The notes: generated by a model not told the origin, from the letters alone. Counted from the first letter of the stretch, positions 10,628 to 20,854 are shown. The stretch: 64,000 nucleotides of DNA from Petaurus breviceps papuanus (GCA_028583685.1 JAMXIF010001194.1:6295188-6359187), one strand, 5' to 3'. A program made the numbers and translations.

Positions 10628-10667
10628 CTCTTTCTCTCTTTCTTTCTTTCTTTCTTTCTCTCTTTCT
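10441..10667. repeat. (CTTT)n / (CCTT)n microsatellite
   Basis: About 225 bp of CTTT and CCTT units. It abuts the inverted A-tail of the SINE at 10668-10818 and probably grew from it. Long K/E/R-rich or F/L/S-rich reading frames across it are simple-repeat translations and not proteins. Confidence 0.95.
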
Positions 10668-10818
10668 GGAGGGGGGAAGGCAGGGAAATTGGGGTTAAGT
10701 GACTTGCCCAAGGTCACATGGCTAGTTTTTGTGTTAAATGTCTGAGGTTGGATTTGAACTCAGGTCCTCCTGCCTCCAGGAGGCTGCTGTTCTATTCATT
10801 GTGTCATGTAGTCACCCC
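10668..10818 (-). mobile_element. tRNA-derived CORE-SINE
   Basis: Inverted CORE (GGGGTTAAGTGACTTGCCCA), inverted B box (GGATTTGAACTCAGG) and an inverted head ending GTCACCCC. The poly-A side runs into the CTTT microsatellite on its left. Confidence 0.9.
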
Positions 10819-10840
10819 TTCTTTTTATTCTTTATTTTTC

Positions 10841-10982
10841 TTTTTTGGAGGGCAATTGGGATTAAGTGACTTGCCAAGGTCACACGGCTAGTTTTTGTGT
10901 TAAGTGTCTGAGGCCGGATTTGAACTCAGGTCCTCCTGATTCCAGAGCTGGTGCTCTATTCACTGTGCCACCTAGCTACCCT
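10841..10982 (-). mobile_element. tRNA-derived CORE-SINE
   Basis: About 140 bp in inverted orientation: GGGCAATTGGGATTAAGTGA, GGATTTGAACTCAGGTCCTC and CACCTAGCTACCC. It lies only 22 bp from the previous SINE in the same orientation. Confidence 0.9.
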
Positions 10983-11409
10983 TTCTTTCAAGATTTCTTA
11001 CAATTTGATGTCTAAGATTTTTTTTTTTTTGGTCAATTCATTCAGGTAGCCTTACTCATAATTTTTTTCTGCTCTATCTGTTTTCCAGGTCAGTTGTTTT
11101 TGCTACAAGATACCTTACTTTTCTTCTGTTTTTTTTTTCTGGTCTTTTGACTTTGTTTGTAATATTCCTTGTTCTATCATGGAATCATTGGCTTTTCTTT
11201 GGCCAATTCTAATTTTCAGTGATTTTGTTGCTTAAGAAAGGTTTTATGACTTTTTTTGCAAAGCTGTTAAATTTTTTTTCAAATTCTCCCTTTCATACCT
11301 CTCATTTCCTTTCTAATTTTTCCTCTAGTGCTCACATTTCATTGAAAGAAACATTTTAAACTTTTTAAAAACTTTGCTTTTTCTCTTCCAGGAATTCTTG
11401 TTTTGTTGC

Positions 11410-11552
11410 TTTTTGGAGGGCAGTTAGGGTTAAGTGACTTGCCCAAGGTCATACAGCTAGTTTTTTTAATTAAGTGTCTGAGGACGTATTTGAACTCAAG
11501 TCTTCCTGACTCCAGGGCTGGTGCTCTATTCATTGCACCACCTAGCTGTCCC
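11410..11552 (-). mobile_element. tRNA-derived CORE-SINE
   Basis: Inverted CORE and B box as in the neighbouring copies. Flanked by CAGGAATTCTT at 11389-11399 and 11557-11567, a clear target duplication within the old HAL1. Confidence 0.92.
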
Positions 11553-11922
11553 TTTCAGGAATTCTTTCTGAATTTATACCCAAACTATATATATATTTTT
11601 TAGATTTTGCTTGTAGATGTTTTAGAGTAATTTTTTTTCTTATCATTTTGTGTCTTAAGCATCCCTGTCACAATAATAGCTTTTCATGATAATTTTTTTT
11701 TTGTTTTTGGGATTTGTTGTTGTTCTGCTCATTATTTTAACCCATTTAATCACTTCAGATTTGATGTTAGGACTAGGTTCTTTATACTTCCAGAGGGGAG
11801 ATCAGGATTGGTCCTGTTACTGCTTTTGGGGGGAGAATGGAGTTCATTGTACTGATTCCTACTACTCTACTATCTTGTCTCATCCTCCACATTTTTTTAT
11901 ATATTACTTGCATATAAGTCAA

Positions 11923-12567
11923 TGTAAGGGTTATGGGATTTAAAGATCTTCCATGCCCCATGGACATGCTGACATAGCAGAGCAAGAGAAAGCGGAAAGG
12001 GAGAGTAAGTGAAAGCCGAGCTAGCGGTCCTGCAGTTTGCTGAGCCGAGCTAGCAGTGCTGCGGTTTGCTGACGTAGCAGGAAGGGGCGGAGCAAGAGAA
12101 AGCGGAAAGCGAGAGAAAGTGAAAGCCAAGCTAACGGTCCTGCGGTTGGCGGCGGTTGCGGTTGCGGCAGCAGCAGAGGCAGCGGCAGCGCTAAGCCCTT
12201 TTTTTTTTTGAGTTAGGACTGCTAAGGACTTTCTGCTAAGGACTCCTGCTGAGAACTGCCAGGGGCCGGAGCTGCTGGGAGCGCGCTTCCCGGACGCTGG
12301 GTGGTTGCTGTGAGTGGGGAGAGGAGGACCTTTGCCTGAGGTAGCTTGTTCTGTTTTAAAGGCTTGAGAATGTGGGTGCTTTCTACTTTATCTACCTGTG
12401 CCAATGTCATAACTACTCTGATGGCTTTCACTTTCTGGTTTTGGGACTCAGTCTTTTGGTATCTTAATAAATTTTCTAGTTTATTTCCCCAAATGGCAAG
12501 CATGACGTATTTTGTGATGGATAATTATATCAGCATATTTGTAATCTCTATAGGCATTGCTGATACA
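11923..12567 (+). mobile_element. Solo LTR with 5-bp target duplication
   Basis: TG...CA boundaries (TGTAAGGG...GATACA) are flanked by GTCAA at 11918-11922 and 12568-12572. An AATAAA signal is at 12466. The 5' edge motif AAAGATCTTCC is shared with the LTRs at 13094, 40226 and (with CCC for TTCC) 44507. A GC-rich U3-like section holds a tandem repeat (about 116 bp) around 11970-12150. No internal retroviral region is present, so it is a fossil left by LTR-LTR recombination. The 5-bp duplication fits several ERV classes. Confidence 0.85.
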
Positions 12568-12572
12568 GTCAA

Positions 12573-12616
12573 TTCAATATACATCCTTGTAGGTATCCTC
12601 AGACCATATTGCTTCT
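12573..12616. other. Interval holding the HAL1 target site
   Basis: A short remnant between the LTR and the next LINE. AGACCATATTGCTTCT at 12601-12616 is the left target duplication of the HAL1 at 12617-16240. Confidence 0.85.
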
Positions 12617-13093
12617 TTTTTAATTTATATTTTATTATTATTACTGTTCAAATGCTTTATTAACTTCTGGTTTACATCATTCATTTCTGCCAGATTTTGA
12701 ATTACAAATTTTCTCCCCATTTTCCCCTACCAACCACCCCAAAATAGCAGTCCCACAGGATATCCCCTCCTCCAATCTGCTCTCTCCCATACACCCTTTG
12801 ACTTTTCCAGTAGGGCATAGTGTATCTCTATGCCCCAGGACCTGTATATCTTATTTCCCAATTACATGTAGAATAGTATTACAATAGCAATTGGGGTTAA
12901 GTAACTTGCTCAATGTTACATGGCCAGTTATTTCTGGGTGTGGTGCTAAGTATCTGAGCCTGGATTTGATCCCCAGGTTATCCCGATACTGGAGCCAGTG
13001 CTCTTACTTGCTGAGCCACCTGGCCACCCCTAAGCAATTGGGGTTAAGTAACTTGCTCAAGGTTACATGGCCAGGTGTTTCTGGGTGGGTGCT

Positions 13094-13607
13094 TGTAATG
13101 CGAATGTAAATTTTAAAGATCTTCCCTGCCCCTAGGCTAANNNNNNNNNNTTTTCAGTAGATACTTTTTGATTGGCCAGTGGGTCAATAAGGTTGTTACA
13201 TTCTCTGAGCCAGGAGAAGGCTATATAAGCCCTGATGTGTAGCTTTGTTTTGGGACTCACTTTGAGAAGTGTTCTGTGATTTGATCTGAATTCTGGGAAG
13301 CCGTTGTTGAGAGTCCCCCGGCTTTGAAAAACCCAGAATATGGAAACCCAGATGTTGGCTGGGTATGGATGTAATGGTTGAACAGTTTGGAAATCTGTCT
13401 ACTTGATGTTTCTGTCTTGATAATTATGCCTGTATACTTTGAGGTTCAGGGTGCTGACCTTTTCTCCTGAACAAGGTAAACGATATATGTCTGACTGATT
13501 AAAGTAAGCTTGTTAACCCATTTTGAGTTGCTTTCCTTTAACAAAGCAGATCCAAGAACCTGTATGGGCGGCAAACCCTGAGGACGCTTGGGGTGCTTGC
13601 TGCTACA
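13094..13607 (+). mobile_element. Solo LTR inside the dimeric SINE
   Basis: TGTAATG...CTACA boundaries are flanked by perfect GTGCT repeats (13089-13093, 13608-13612). A TATATAA box lies at 13222-13228 and an ATTAAA signal at 13498-13503. It shares the 5' edge motif AAAGATCTTCC with the LTR at 11923. About 514 bp including a 10-N assembly gap (13141-13150). Solo LTR; no internal region. It is the youngest layer of this nest. Confidence 0.9.
13141..13150. other. Assembly gap (10 N)
   Basis: A run of ten N within the 5' part of the solo LTR. The true length of missing sequence is unknown. Confidence 0.99.
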
Positions 13608-14514
13608 GTGCTAAATGTCTGAGTCTGGATTTGATCCCCAGGTCATCCCAATACTGGAGCCTGTGCTCTTACACCCTGTGCTACCTGGCCGCCTCTAGTA
13701 TATATATAGTTAAACAATGGATTTTAAAACTTTAAATTCCAGATTCATTCCCTTCCTCCCTTGTCACCAACTCTTACTGGGAAGATAAGAAGTTCGGTAT
13801 AGGTTGTACATGTGTAGCTATGCAAAACATTACCATAGTGGATATACTGTAAAAGACTGACTATATTTTTCTCCCTCCTATCCCACCTCCCACTTTTTCT
13901 ATTCTCTACTTTGATCCTGTCCCTTTTCAAAAGTGGGTGCTTCTGACTTCCCTCCCCCCCAACCTGCCCTCTCTTCTATCATCCCCCCTCTCATCCCCTT
14001 CCCCCCTACTCTCCTGTAGGGTGAGGTACCCTATTTAGTGTGTATGTCATTCCCTCCCCAAGCCAAATTCAATAAGAATAAGGTTGACCCATTCCCTTTT
14101 GCCTACCTGTTCTACCATTGTAACCATTTCCCCTTACCTCTTCTATATGAGATAGCTTACCCCATTCTGTCTCTCCCCATCTCCTCTCATTATATTCCTC
14201 TTTCACCTCTTAATTTCACCTTTTAAGTATCATCCCCACCTATTAAATTGGTCCTGTGCCTTCTATTTATGTGTACCAGTAACCATATATATACACATTC
14301 ATATATTTATTCATATGACCATATACCCTCCTATATAGACATACATATATATATTTCTATTCCCTTCAAATATTTTCATACTGAGAAAAGTTTCATCAAT
14401 TACAATTATGATTTTTCCATGTAGGAATTTAAATAGTTCAACTTTGATAAGTTCCTTATGATTTCTTTTCCCTGTTTGCCTTCTCATGCTTCTTGTATCT
14501 GAATGTCATTTTCT

Positions 14515-15554
14515 ATTCAACTCTGTTTATTTTTTTTCATCAAGAATGCTTGAAAGTCCTCTATTTCATTGAATTCTCATATTATCCCCTGAAATATGAT
14601 ACTCAGTTTTTCTGGGGAGGTGGTTCTTGGTTTTAATACCAGCTCCTTTGACCTCTGGAATATTGTATTCCAAACCCTTCAGTCCCTCAGTGTAGAAGCT
14701 GCCAGATCCTGTGTTACCTTGATTGTGTTTCCACAATATTCAAGTTGTTTCTTCCTGGCTGCTTGTAATATTCTCTCCTTGATCTGGGAATTCCAGAACC
14801 TGGCTATAATATTCCTAGGAGTTTTCTTTTTAGGGATCTTTTTCAGGAGGTGATCAGTAGATTCTTTCAACCTCTACTTTGCCCTCTGGTTCTAAAACAT
14901 CAAGGAAGTTTTCCTTGAGAATTTCTTGGAGGATGATTTCTAGGTTCTTTCTTTGATCATGGCTTTCAGGTAGTCTAACAATTTTTATATTATCTCTCTT
15001 GGATCTGTTTTCCAGGTCAGTGGTTTTTCCAATGAGATATTTCACATTGCCTTCTATTTTTCATTTGTTTAGATCTGATTAATAGTATCTTGATTTCTCA
15101 TAAAGTCATTAGCTTCCATTTGCTCCAATCTAATTCTGAAGCAATGATTCTCCTCATTGAGCTTTTGAGCTTCTTTTTCCATCTGACAAATTTGGCTTTT
15201 TAAGGCATTCCTCTTCTCATTGCCTGTTTGAGCTTCTTTTGCCATTTGAGTTAGTCTATAAGGTGTTATTTTCCTCAATCAGGCTGTTGACTCTCATTTC
15301 ATAATTTTCTTCATCATTCTCACTTCTCTTCCCAATTTTTCATCTATTTCTCTTATTTGGCTTTCAAAATCCTTCTTAAGCTCTGTGGCTTGTAACCAAT
15401 TCATATTTTTCTTGGAAGCTTTTGGTGCAGGAGTTCTGAATTTGTTGTCTTCCTCCCATTCCATGCTTTGATCTTTTTTGTCACCAAAATAGGAATCTAA
15501 GGTTTGACTTCTGTGCTTGCTTTGCTTCCTTTGCTTGCTTGTGTTGCCACTCAA
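14515..15554 (-). pseudogene. L1-type ORF1 of the HAL1 element, frame-broken
   Basis: The start codon is placed at 15554 because the encoded MSGNTSKQRKQSKHRS resembles the N-terminus of the 46609 copy. In order: a charged N-terminal region, a coiled coil (ELKKDFESQIREIDEKL, near 15360), an RRM-like core (TTDLENRSKRDNIKIVRLPE, near 15010) and a C-terminal domain (KKTPRNIIARFWNSQIKERI, near 14820) ending near 'FQAFLMKK' at 14530. It is interrupted by stops and frame changes (about 15290, 15060, 14870), so it is not functional. In the family, ORF1p is an RNA-binding chaperone trimer. Confidence 0.85.
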
Positions 15555-16256
15555 TTACTTGACTTTTGAGCTTTTTGCCACAGTAGAACTCTGCTTCCAG
15601 AGAGGAGAGCTTTGTCCCAAATTGCTGGAGTTTTTGCAGTTGCCGGAGCTATTATTTGGGTGCCCTCTCTGAAGTCTCCACAGGCTCTGGCACCTGTTCT
15701 CACACCCCAGGACCTCCACCCAACACAATGATCCAGATCCAAGCAGGTTAAAGCAAGAGCGATTACCCCTCAGAATGGTTGCTTGGTCCCCCTACGCTCT
15801 GCAGGCCAGGATCTCTGAAGCAGCCACACACTTTTCCCTCTGGGGGCAGAGTCTAGACTGCACTCTCAGACCCCTTGTTGCCAAAGTCCACACTGACCTT
15901 TTACTTTGCCTTTGGCATTTATGTGTTGATAATTCCGGAAACTGTCACAGATGCTGGTGATCCACTCTCCTGAAGTTTCACCAGCCGGGGCTGGTCAGGT
16001 CCACCCTGAGGGTAAAACTGTTGGCTCATGAGGGGCTGGGCTCTGCTCCCAGTCGGCTGTAATTAACCCTTCCTGTCTACTTGCTGGGCTGCCTTCAGCA
16101 GGAGGTTTGTTTCTCTCTGTCACTTTGTCGGTTTTGTAGCTCTAAAATTTGTTTACATTCATATTTTGTTGCCATTTGAGGTAGTTGTGGGGGGAGCTCA
16201 TGGAGTTTTCCTGCTTCTACGCTGCCATCTTAGCTCCACCAGACCATATTGCTTCT

Positions 16257-16562
16257 ATCTCCTTTTTTTATCTTCACCTCCTCTTACCTAGAAACTAGGA
16301 TTCTAACCTTGAAACTAGGCTCTCACAGAGGGTATTTCATTTTATCTTGCCTGAATCCATGTCTTCCCCTCAGTCTTGAGTCATCTCTAGGACATGCTTT
16401 CAAGTTTGAGGTCTTTACCTGGTTATCTGATACCCCATTATATGTTGTCTTTCCCCATTTGACTTAACCCCCTTGAGGAAAAGAACTGTCTTCCTTGGTT
16501 ACAAACATGTCACCAGTGCTTTGTATAGTATGTGGCACAGGCACATAGTAGACAACATTTTT
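16257..16562 (+). mobile_element. L2 3' end (diverged)
   Basis: The right part carries the L2 3' UTR order: TATGTTGTCTTTCCCCATTTG, CCCCTTGAGGAAAAGAACTG, CACCAGTGCTTTGTATAGTA and GGCACATAGTAG. The left part is too decayed to be sure. Confidence 0.5.
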
Positions 16563-17100
16563 CATATACTGTCCCTTTTTCTTTTACTCTTGTGACACTG
16601 CTACCACTCTGGTCCAGGCCCTCATCATCTTACAACTTGGAATCCTGGCATCCTCCTACATTTTCAGACTTCTTACATCTTACTTCTCCCAACTTACTCT
16701 GTGATCTAGTGACATTGGCATCTTTGCTATTCCTTAAACAAGACACTTTACCTCTCAACTCTCTGCATTTTCACTGGTTGTCCTACATTCTTGGAATTCT
16801 TCCCATTTTCCTCTCCATCTCCTGCCTTCCTATGTTTCCTTCCAGTCTCAGCTAAATTCCCATCTTCTACAAAAAATTTTTCTTGATCCTCCTTAATTCT
16901 AGTGCCTTCCCTCTGAGATTATCTATAATTCCTCCTGTCTATATCTTATTTGTACATAGTTTTTATGTTGTCTCCCCATTAGTTGGTGAACTCTTGAGAG
17001 AATAATTTTTGCTCCCCCCTTTTTTTGGTATCTCTAGTGCTTAGCAAACTCCCAAGCATCTAAGTAGGCACTTTCAAATTCTTATCAATTGACTAACATT
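16563..17100 (+). mobile_element. L2 3' part
   Basis: Reads as the end of L2 ORF2 and its 3' UTR: CTCTGTGATCTAGTGACATT, CATTTTCACTGGTTGTCC, CCAGTCTCAGCTAAATTCCC, then AATTCTAGTGCCTTCCCTCTGA, GTCTCCCCATTAGTTGGTGA and CTCTAGTGCTTAGCAAACTC. The same blocks, inverted, occur at 36200-36430. Confidence 0.75.
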
Positions 17101-17298
17101 GTCTTTCCATTTATTAGCTTAAAAAAAAACCTTCCATATAGACTAAGGCTTATTAGGAGGTTTTTACTGATCACCCCTAGATGCTAGTGCCTTTAACAAT
17201 TTCCTGTGTTTTGTTTTGTATATCCTTGAATGTATAAGGGTAGAGTTGAAACCACTCCATTTAACTCAAGTGCCTTGACTAGTTAAGAATGTTTGGAG
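17101..17298. other. Unassigned; possible L2 remnant
   Basis: ATTAGGAGGTTTTTACTGATCACCCC followed by CTAGTGCCTTTAACAATTTC may be another short L2 3' piece, too diverged to delimit. Confidence 0.3.
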
Positions 17299-17335
17299 GG
17301 TGGGCAGAGCCAAGATGGAGGAGTAGAAACAAGAA
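17299..17335 (+). mobile_element. Isolated L1/HAL1 5' terminus
   Basis: GGGCAGAGCCAAGATGGAGG then AGTAGAAACAAG is the plus-strand form of the 5' end seen inverted at 16210-16240 and 47290-47324. Only about 37 bp is present and no downstream LINE follows. I see no clear target duplication, so a deletion may have removed the rest. Confidence 0.65.
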
Positions 17336-17609
17336 ATTTTTTTGATTTAATACAATCAGGACTAAATGTTAATATGGTCTGTTACATACTTTCTAGAGTC
17401 AAACACAACTATTTGTGAGAGCCTGCGTTTGTATACTAAGTGATTTGTATAGAAGGAAAAAACTATCTCAGAATGGGAGATGGGCTTAGGTGGTAGGGTG
17501 GGGAGAAATTCTGAGCTTCTGGATGAGAGAGGTTGTTAGAACAATGGGGGGGGAGGGTACTCTACCTCTGGAAGAGAAGGATGAGAATAAGGGTAATAAT
17601 TGCATTTAC

Positions 17610-18110
17610 AAGTATTGAGGTTGCTTTTTCTTCATTTTTGGAGAGGACCAGTGACATCACAGGTGATATCTTGAGTGGTATGTGAATTGGATTTGAGATG
17701 GAGTTGTATGAAGTTGTCCCCCTTACTATCTTTTCCTGAATCATTAAAGTCCAGTGGCAGAACAAAAGTCAAGATGACCAGTGATGGCCCAGGATGCAGT
17801 GGATGACCTTGGTGTCTTCAGTGCCTGACCATGCTCTAAGAACTCCATAGCACCTGATCAGCCTCCTTCATGGCTGTTGAAGGCAGTGGTTTTCATCTGC
17901 CCCTTCTGCTGGATGAAGTCTTCATGTTCTTGGAGTAGGCATTGCCTTAATTCACCAACAGGTTTGAGGCTTGTTGGTTACCTCCAACCTGGTTGAGCCT
18001 TGTTTGCCAAGATGGTTTTATTGGGGTGTGGTCACTGCACATGCTACAGCTTCTTGGAGTCACAGGTGAGAATTGGGTGATTCAGGTAGACACCAAAAAT
18101 GGATGGGTTT
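17610..18110 (-). mobile_element. SINE-like element with RTE-type tail
   Basis: Resembles the element at 35745-36190 block for block: GGACCAGTGACATCACAGGTGA vs GACCAATAGCATCACAGGTAA, AAGTCAAGATGACCAGTGATG, GGCCCAGGATGCAGTGGATGAC, GTTTGCCAAGATGGTTTTAT and TTCTTGGAGTCACAGGTGA. It is a SINE that appears to share its 3' end with RTE (RTESINE-like). It is old. Confidence 0.6.
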
Positions 18111-18871
18111 GGCAAGCCCTCACATCAGAGTTTCTAGTCCTCCCTGAACACATTATACATTCAATTTTTATCCGTATGGTGGATAGGAAGACCCAGGCAG
18201 AGGAAAATCCCAAGAAAAACCTTTCCTTAACTTCCCCTCAAGAAATTTGTGTATATGACATGATTTGATATTATGTAATACAGTGTAATACAATGTAATT
18301 TTGCATCATATTATACCACATTATCTGTTTTTTTCATTAGATAAATGTAATATGTTCACGTTTACCCCACTCTCTCTGGTCCAGGCCTGCTAGACGACCC
18401 CTCAGGGTTCCAAAGGGTAAATCCGTGAGATTGGAAAGTCTTTTCTTTACAGCAATTGTCTAGAATTCCTACTCACTGTGTTCTCTCCAATTCATTAGCA
18501 AGGTTTCTAGCAATCACCCCCAATTCCATGTAATGATTGAATACAAGGTGGCAAAGTGATATTTACTTTAAAAATGTAGCAAGAATGAACATAAAAACAG
18601 TTTCCTGAATACTTCTAAGCTATATCCTTCTCTATACCACCTCCATCTCTGGGAAAGTAGGTTTAAAACTTGGCTCAATTCCTATGTAACATTGGTCCTA
18701 CCAAGTTCACAATCAAAGTTGACATTAGTGCTAGATACATTCTTCTACTGAGCTGAAGGTTGCTTCCAAAGATTAGTCCTTGCTCATCAGAACACTGATT
18801 CTAGTGGCATTGCTTCTAGTACTAAGACTCTGGAACACTTGAGACATTGGCTTGTGTTTCTGATGAATTTT
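18111..18871. other. Unassigned sequence
   Basis: About 0.75 kb with no recognised repeat. A TGTAATA-rich AT stretch at 18260-18320 is low-complexity. No coding signal. Confidence 0.4.
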
Positions 18872-19175
18872 CTTTTTTTTTAAGCAATCGGGGTTAAGTA
18901 ACTTGCTCAAGGTTACATGGCCAGTTATTTCTGGGTATGGTGCTGAGTGTCTGAGCCCGGGATTTGATCTCCAGGTCATCCCAACACTGGAGCCGGTGCT
19001 CTTACTCGCTGAGCCACCTGGCCGCCCCTAAGCAATTGGGGTTAAGTAACTTGCTCAAGGTTACACGGCCAGGTGTTTCTGGGTGGGTGCTGAGTGTCTG
19101 AGCCTGGGATTTGATCTCCAGGTCATCCTGACACAGGAGCCAGTGCTCTTACTCGTTGTGCTACCTGGCCACCCT
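18872..19175 (-). mobile_element. Dimeric SINE
   Basis: Poly-T (inverted A-tail) at 18872-18883, then the 3' monomer (to about 19028) and 5' monomer (to 19175). Both carry inverted CORE (TTAAGTAACTTGCTCAAGG) and inverted B box (GGGATTTGATCTCCAGG). The monomers meet at GGCCGCCCCTAAGCAATTGG with no A-rich linker. The target duplication is not clear here. Confidence 0.9.
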
Positions 19176-20340
19176 CTGTGACTTTTCAAATTCCCTAGGT
19201 CATAAGGGAAAAAAAACAAACAAACAAAAAAAGCCAAGACCCAGGCCTATTTCTTGGGAGCCTTATGGTCTCAGATAAGGAGAAACCCCTCAAGCTTCTC
19301 TGCATATACCAGGCTCTCTCACTGGATGCCATGAGAAAGTTGCTGAGTTCCACCAGAAGTGAATGAAGCACAGAACCCAGGTAAAGCTGACTCAAGTCTT
19401 TTTTGAAGATGGAAACAATTCTGGCTATGCCACCAATTGAAAAAAGGCTCTTTCCAACCACATGATTAGCCATCTAGAACCAATTACAATCACAAATGCT
19501 CCATAGCTTCTCTGAGTCACTTCCCTTATACATTATCATGATTCTTCTAGAAGCAATTTCCCTTGCATCTATTATGTGGAATTTTCATTCCACTATGTGG
19601 AAGTTTCATTAGCTGGGCAACCTATTGGAGTCAGCACTCACACCAGACACCTACTATACAAATATTTCTGATAAACTGGATTTTGCCTCAATTACAAAGA
19701 ATTCGAGGGCTAACTACAAAGACATATAAATGAAAAGGTGGTATGAATTTTCTTGACTGGTGTCTCAAAACAATTGTAACTGAACTCAGAATTGTCCCTC
19801 TAAAAATAAACTCCCTAAAGCTAAAGAGAATGGAATCAAGTAGATCTTAGGAGTTAGAATATTGATTCCCTGATACCCTCCTCCCCCCACCCCCAACTTA
19901 AACTATTATTGTAACAGGGAATTAAAAATGTAAATGCCACTTAAGTTTGTTGGGGCAGCTCTGAAAAGGTTTCATATTTCACAGAATATATAAGCTAGGA
20001 TCTCACTCATATTTTAGTGATCAAGGAGACCACCAAGAGGGCATATTTTATGAGCTACTTTATCCTATATGTTCATAGTTTAGCTTCCAAGGGAAGGAGT
20101 GGAATGTGAACCTAGGGTTTTCTATCTGCCCTGTGAAACCACAAGCTTATCTTTCACTAATTTTGGGTATGGTCACCCAATATGGTTCCCTTCTTGAGGC
20201 TGGGCAATTTACCTCTCCCTAGCCTGAAGAGAGAGGAAGGGAAGAGGAATAAAGGAAGGGGACTGGATGATAAAGTTTCAACCCTGCCAGGCCAGGAGGT
20301 GGAGTTAGGGCAGTATGAAGGGTCTCAACCCCATTTTTAC
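19176..20340. other. Unassigned sequence, possibly an old repeat
   Basis: No family recognised. A 17-bp near-direct repeat (TATGTGGAATTTTCATT / TATGTGGAAGTTTCATT) occurs at 19574 and 19595. It is not coding by eye. An old LTR cannot be excluded, but no edges or duplication are visible. Confidence 0.35.
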
Positions 20341-20341
20341 T

Positions 20342-20500
20342 TAGGTAAATAGATAAAAAATTTATTAATCATTTACTATACGCTTAGTACTATGCTAAGC
20401 ACTTGGAATACAAAGAAAAGCAGAAAGACAATTCCTGCCCTCTAGCAGCTTATATTCTAATGGAAGAAGACAATGAAAGAGAGCTGAGAAGTATTGGGTA
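20342..20500 (-). mobile_element. L2 3' end
   Basis: Inverted L2 terminus: TTATTAATCATTTACTATACG, GCTAAGCACTTGGAATACAAAG, and TTCCTGCCCTCTAGCAGCTTA. Confidence 0.7.
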
Positions 20501-20689
20501 TAAAGGTCGAAAAAGTTCTCAGAGTCAGGAGAGGGTTGAAGGAGGGAGCATGGCTGCCTTGGGAACTTCCTTAAAGGGAGGGTCTAAGAAGGAACCCACA
20601 AGTCAAAGAAAGGTATAGGGACAGAGGCATCTTCTAAGGTAAGAAGGGTGGTTGTTCGCGGCAGAGAAATATGAAGAATCAGAAGTGGA

Positions 20690-20691
<2 letters not shown>

Positions 20692-20732
<41 letters not shown>

Positions 20733-20850
20733 CATATATACATACATATACACATACCTATATATACACATACATACATATACATCTATACATATCCATA
20801 CATACATCTATCCATATATATGTATGTGTATGTATATATGTATGTATGTT
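20692..20850. repeat. TA/TG/ACAT-type simple repeat
   Basis: (TA)n, (TG)n and ATACAT/ATGTAT units over about 160 bp. The Y/I/T/C/V-rich reading frames on both strands are artefacts of this repeat. Confidence 0.9.
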
Positions 20851-20854
20851 GTGT

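Larger units (their letters stand above)
9063..11917 (-). mobile_element. Old HAL1/L1 5' half carrying five SINEs
   Basis: Between the inserted SINEs the minus strand reads as a decayed L1-type ORF1 followed by a 3' noncoding region. Evidence is the ORF1-like IIAQNLKIK translation near 10330, CTATCTGTTTTCCAGGTCAG (11077; the region encoding 'DLENRS' in younger copies), coiled-coil-like K/E-rich sequence at 11100-11400, and GAATGCTTGG/GACCTC at 9631 and 10053 (the ORF1 3' end in other copies). The 5' edge near 11870 resembles the 'gccatcttggctcc' L1 start. No ORF2 is seen, so HAL1 is favoured. It is the oldest HAL1 here. Confidence 0.6.
12884..13697 (-). mobile_element. Dimeric SINE, split by a solo LTR
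   Basis: Without the LTR and one TSD copy this is about 295 bp. The 3' monomer (12884-about 13028) and the 5' monomer (the rest) are each inverted: TTAAGTAACTTGCTCAA, then GGATTTGATCCCCAGG (B box inverted), then GCCACCTGGCC. The same two-monomer plan appears at 18872, 29346, 48558 and 57659. The LTR 13094-13607 sits in the 5' monomer. Confidence 0.88.
12617..16240 (-). mobile_element. Complete HAL1 (ORF1-only LINE) with 16-bp TSD
   Basis: Flanked by perfect AGACCATATTGCTTCT repeats at 12601-12616 and 16241-16256. On the minus strand it runs as 5' end (CTCCACC inverted, the 'ggagc(c/t)aagatggc' L1-type start), a 5' UTR of about 0.68 kb, L1-type ORF1 (15554 to about 14515), then about 1.1 kb of G-rich 3' noncoding sequence to an A/T-rich tail. 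There is no ORF2. A dimeric SINE, itself split by a solo LTR, sits in the 3' part. Net length without insertions is about 2.8 kb. This architecture is that of the half-L1 class described in mammals. It depended on L1 ORF2 protein for mobility. Confidence 0.85.

Noticed and set aside
10319-10745. Long open frames on both strands (K/E/R-rich and F/L/S-rich, 100-132 codons)
   Set aside because: They are translations of the CTTT/CCTT microsatellite and the adjoining SINE, open in all frames by repetition.
19176-20340. A further LTR in the unassigned block
   Set aside because: No TG...CA edges, duplication or polyadenylation arrangement could be shown.
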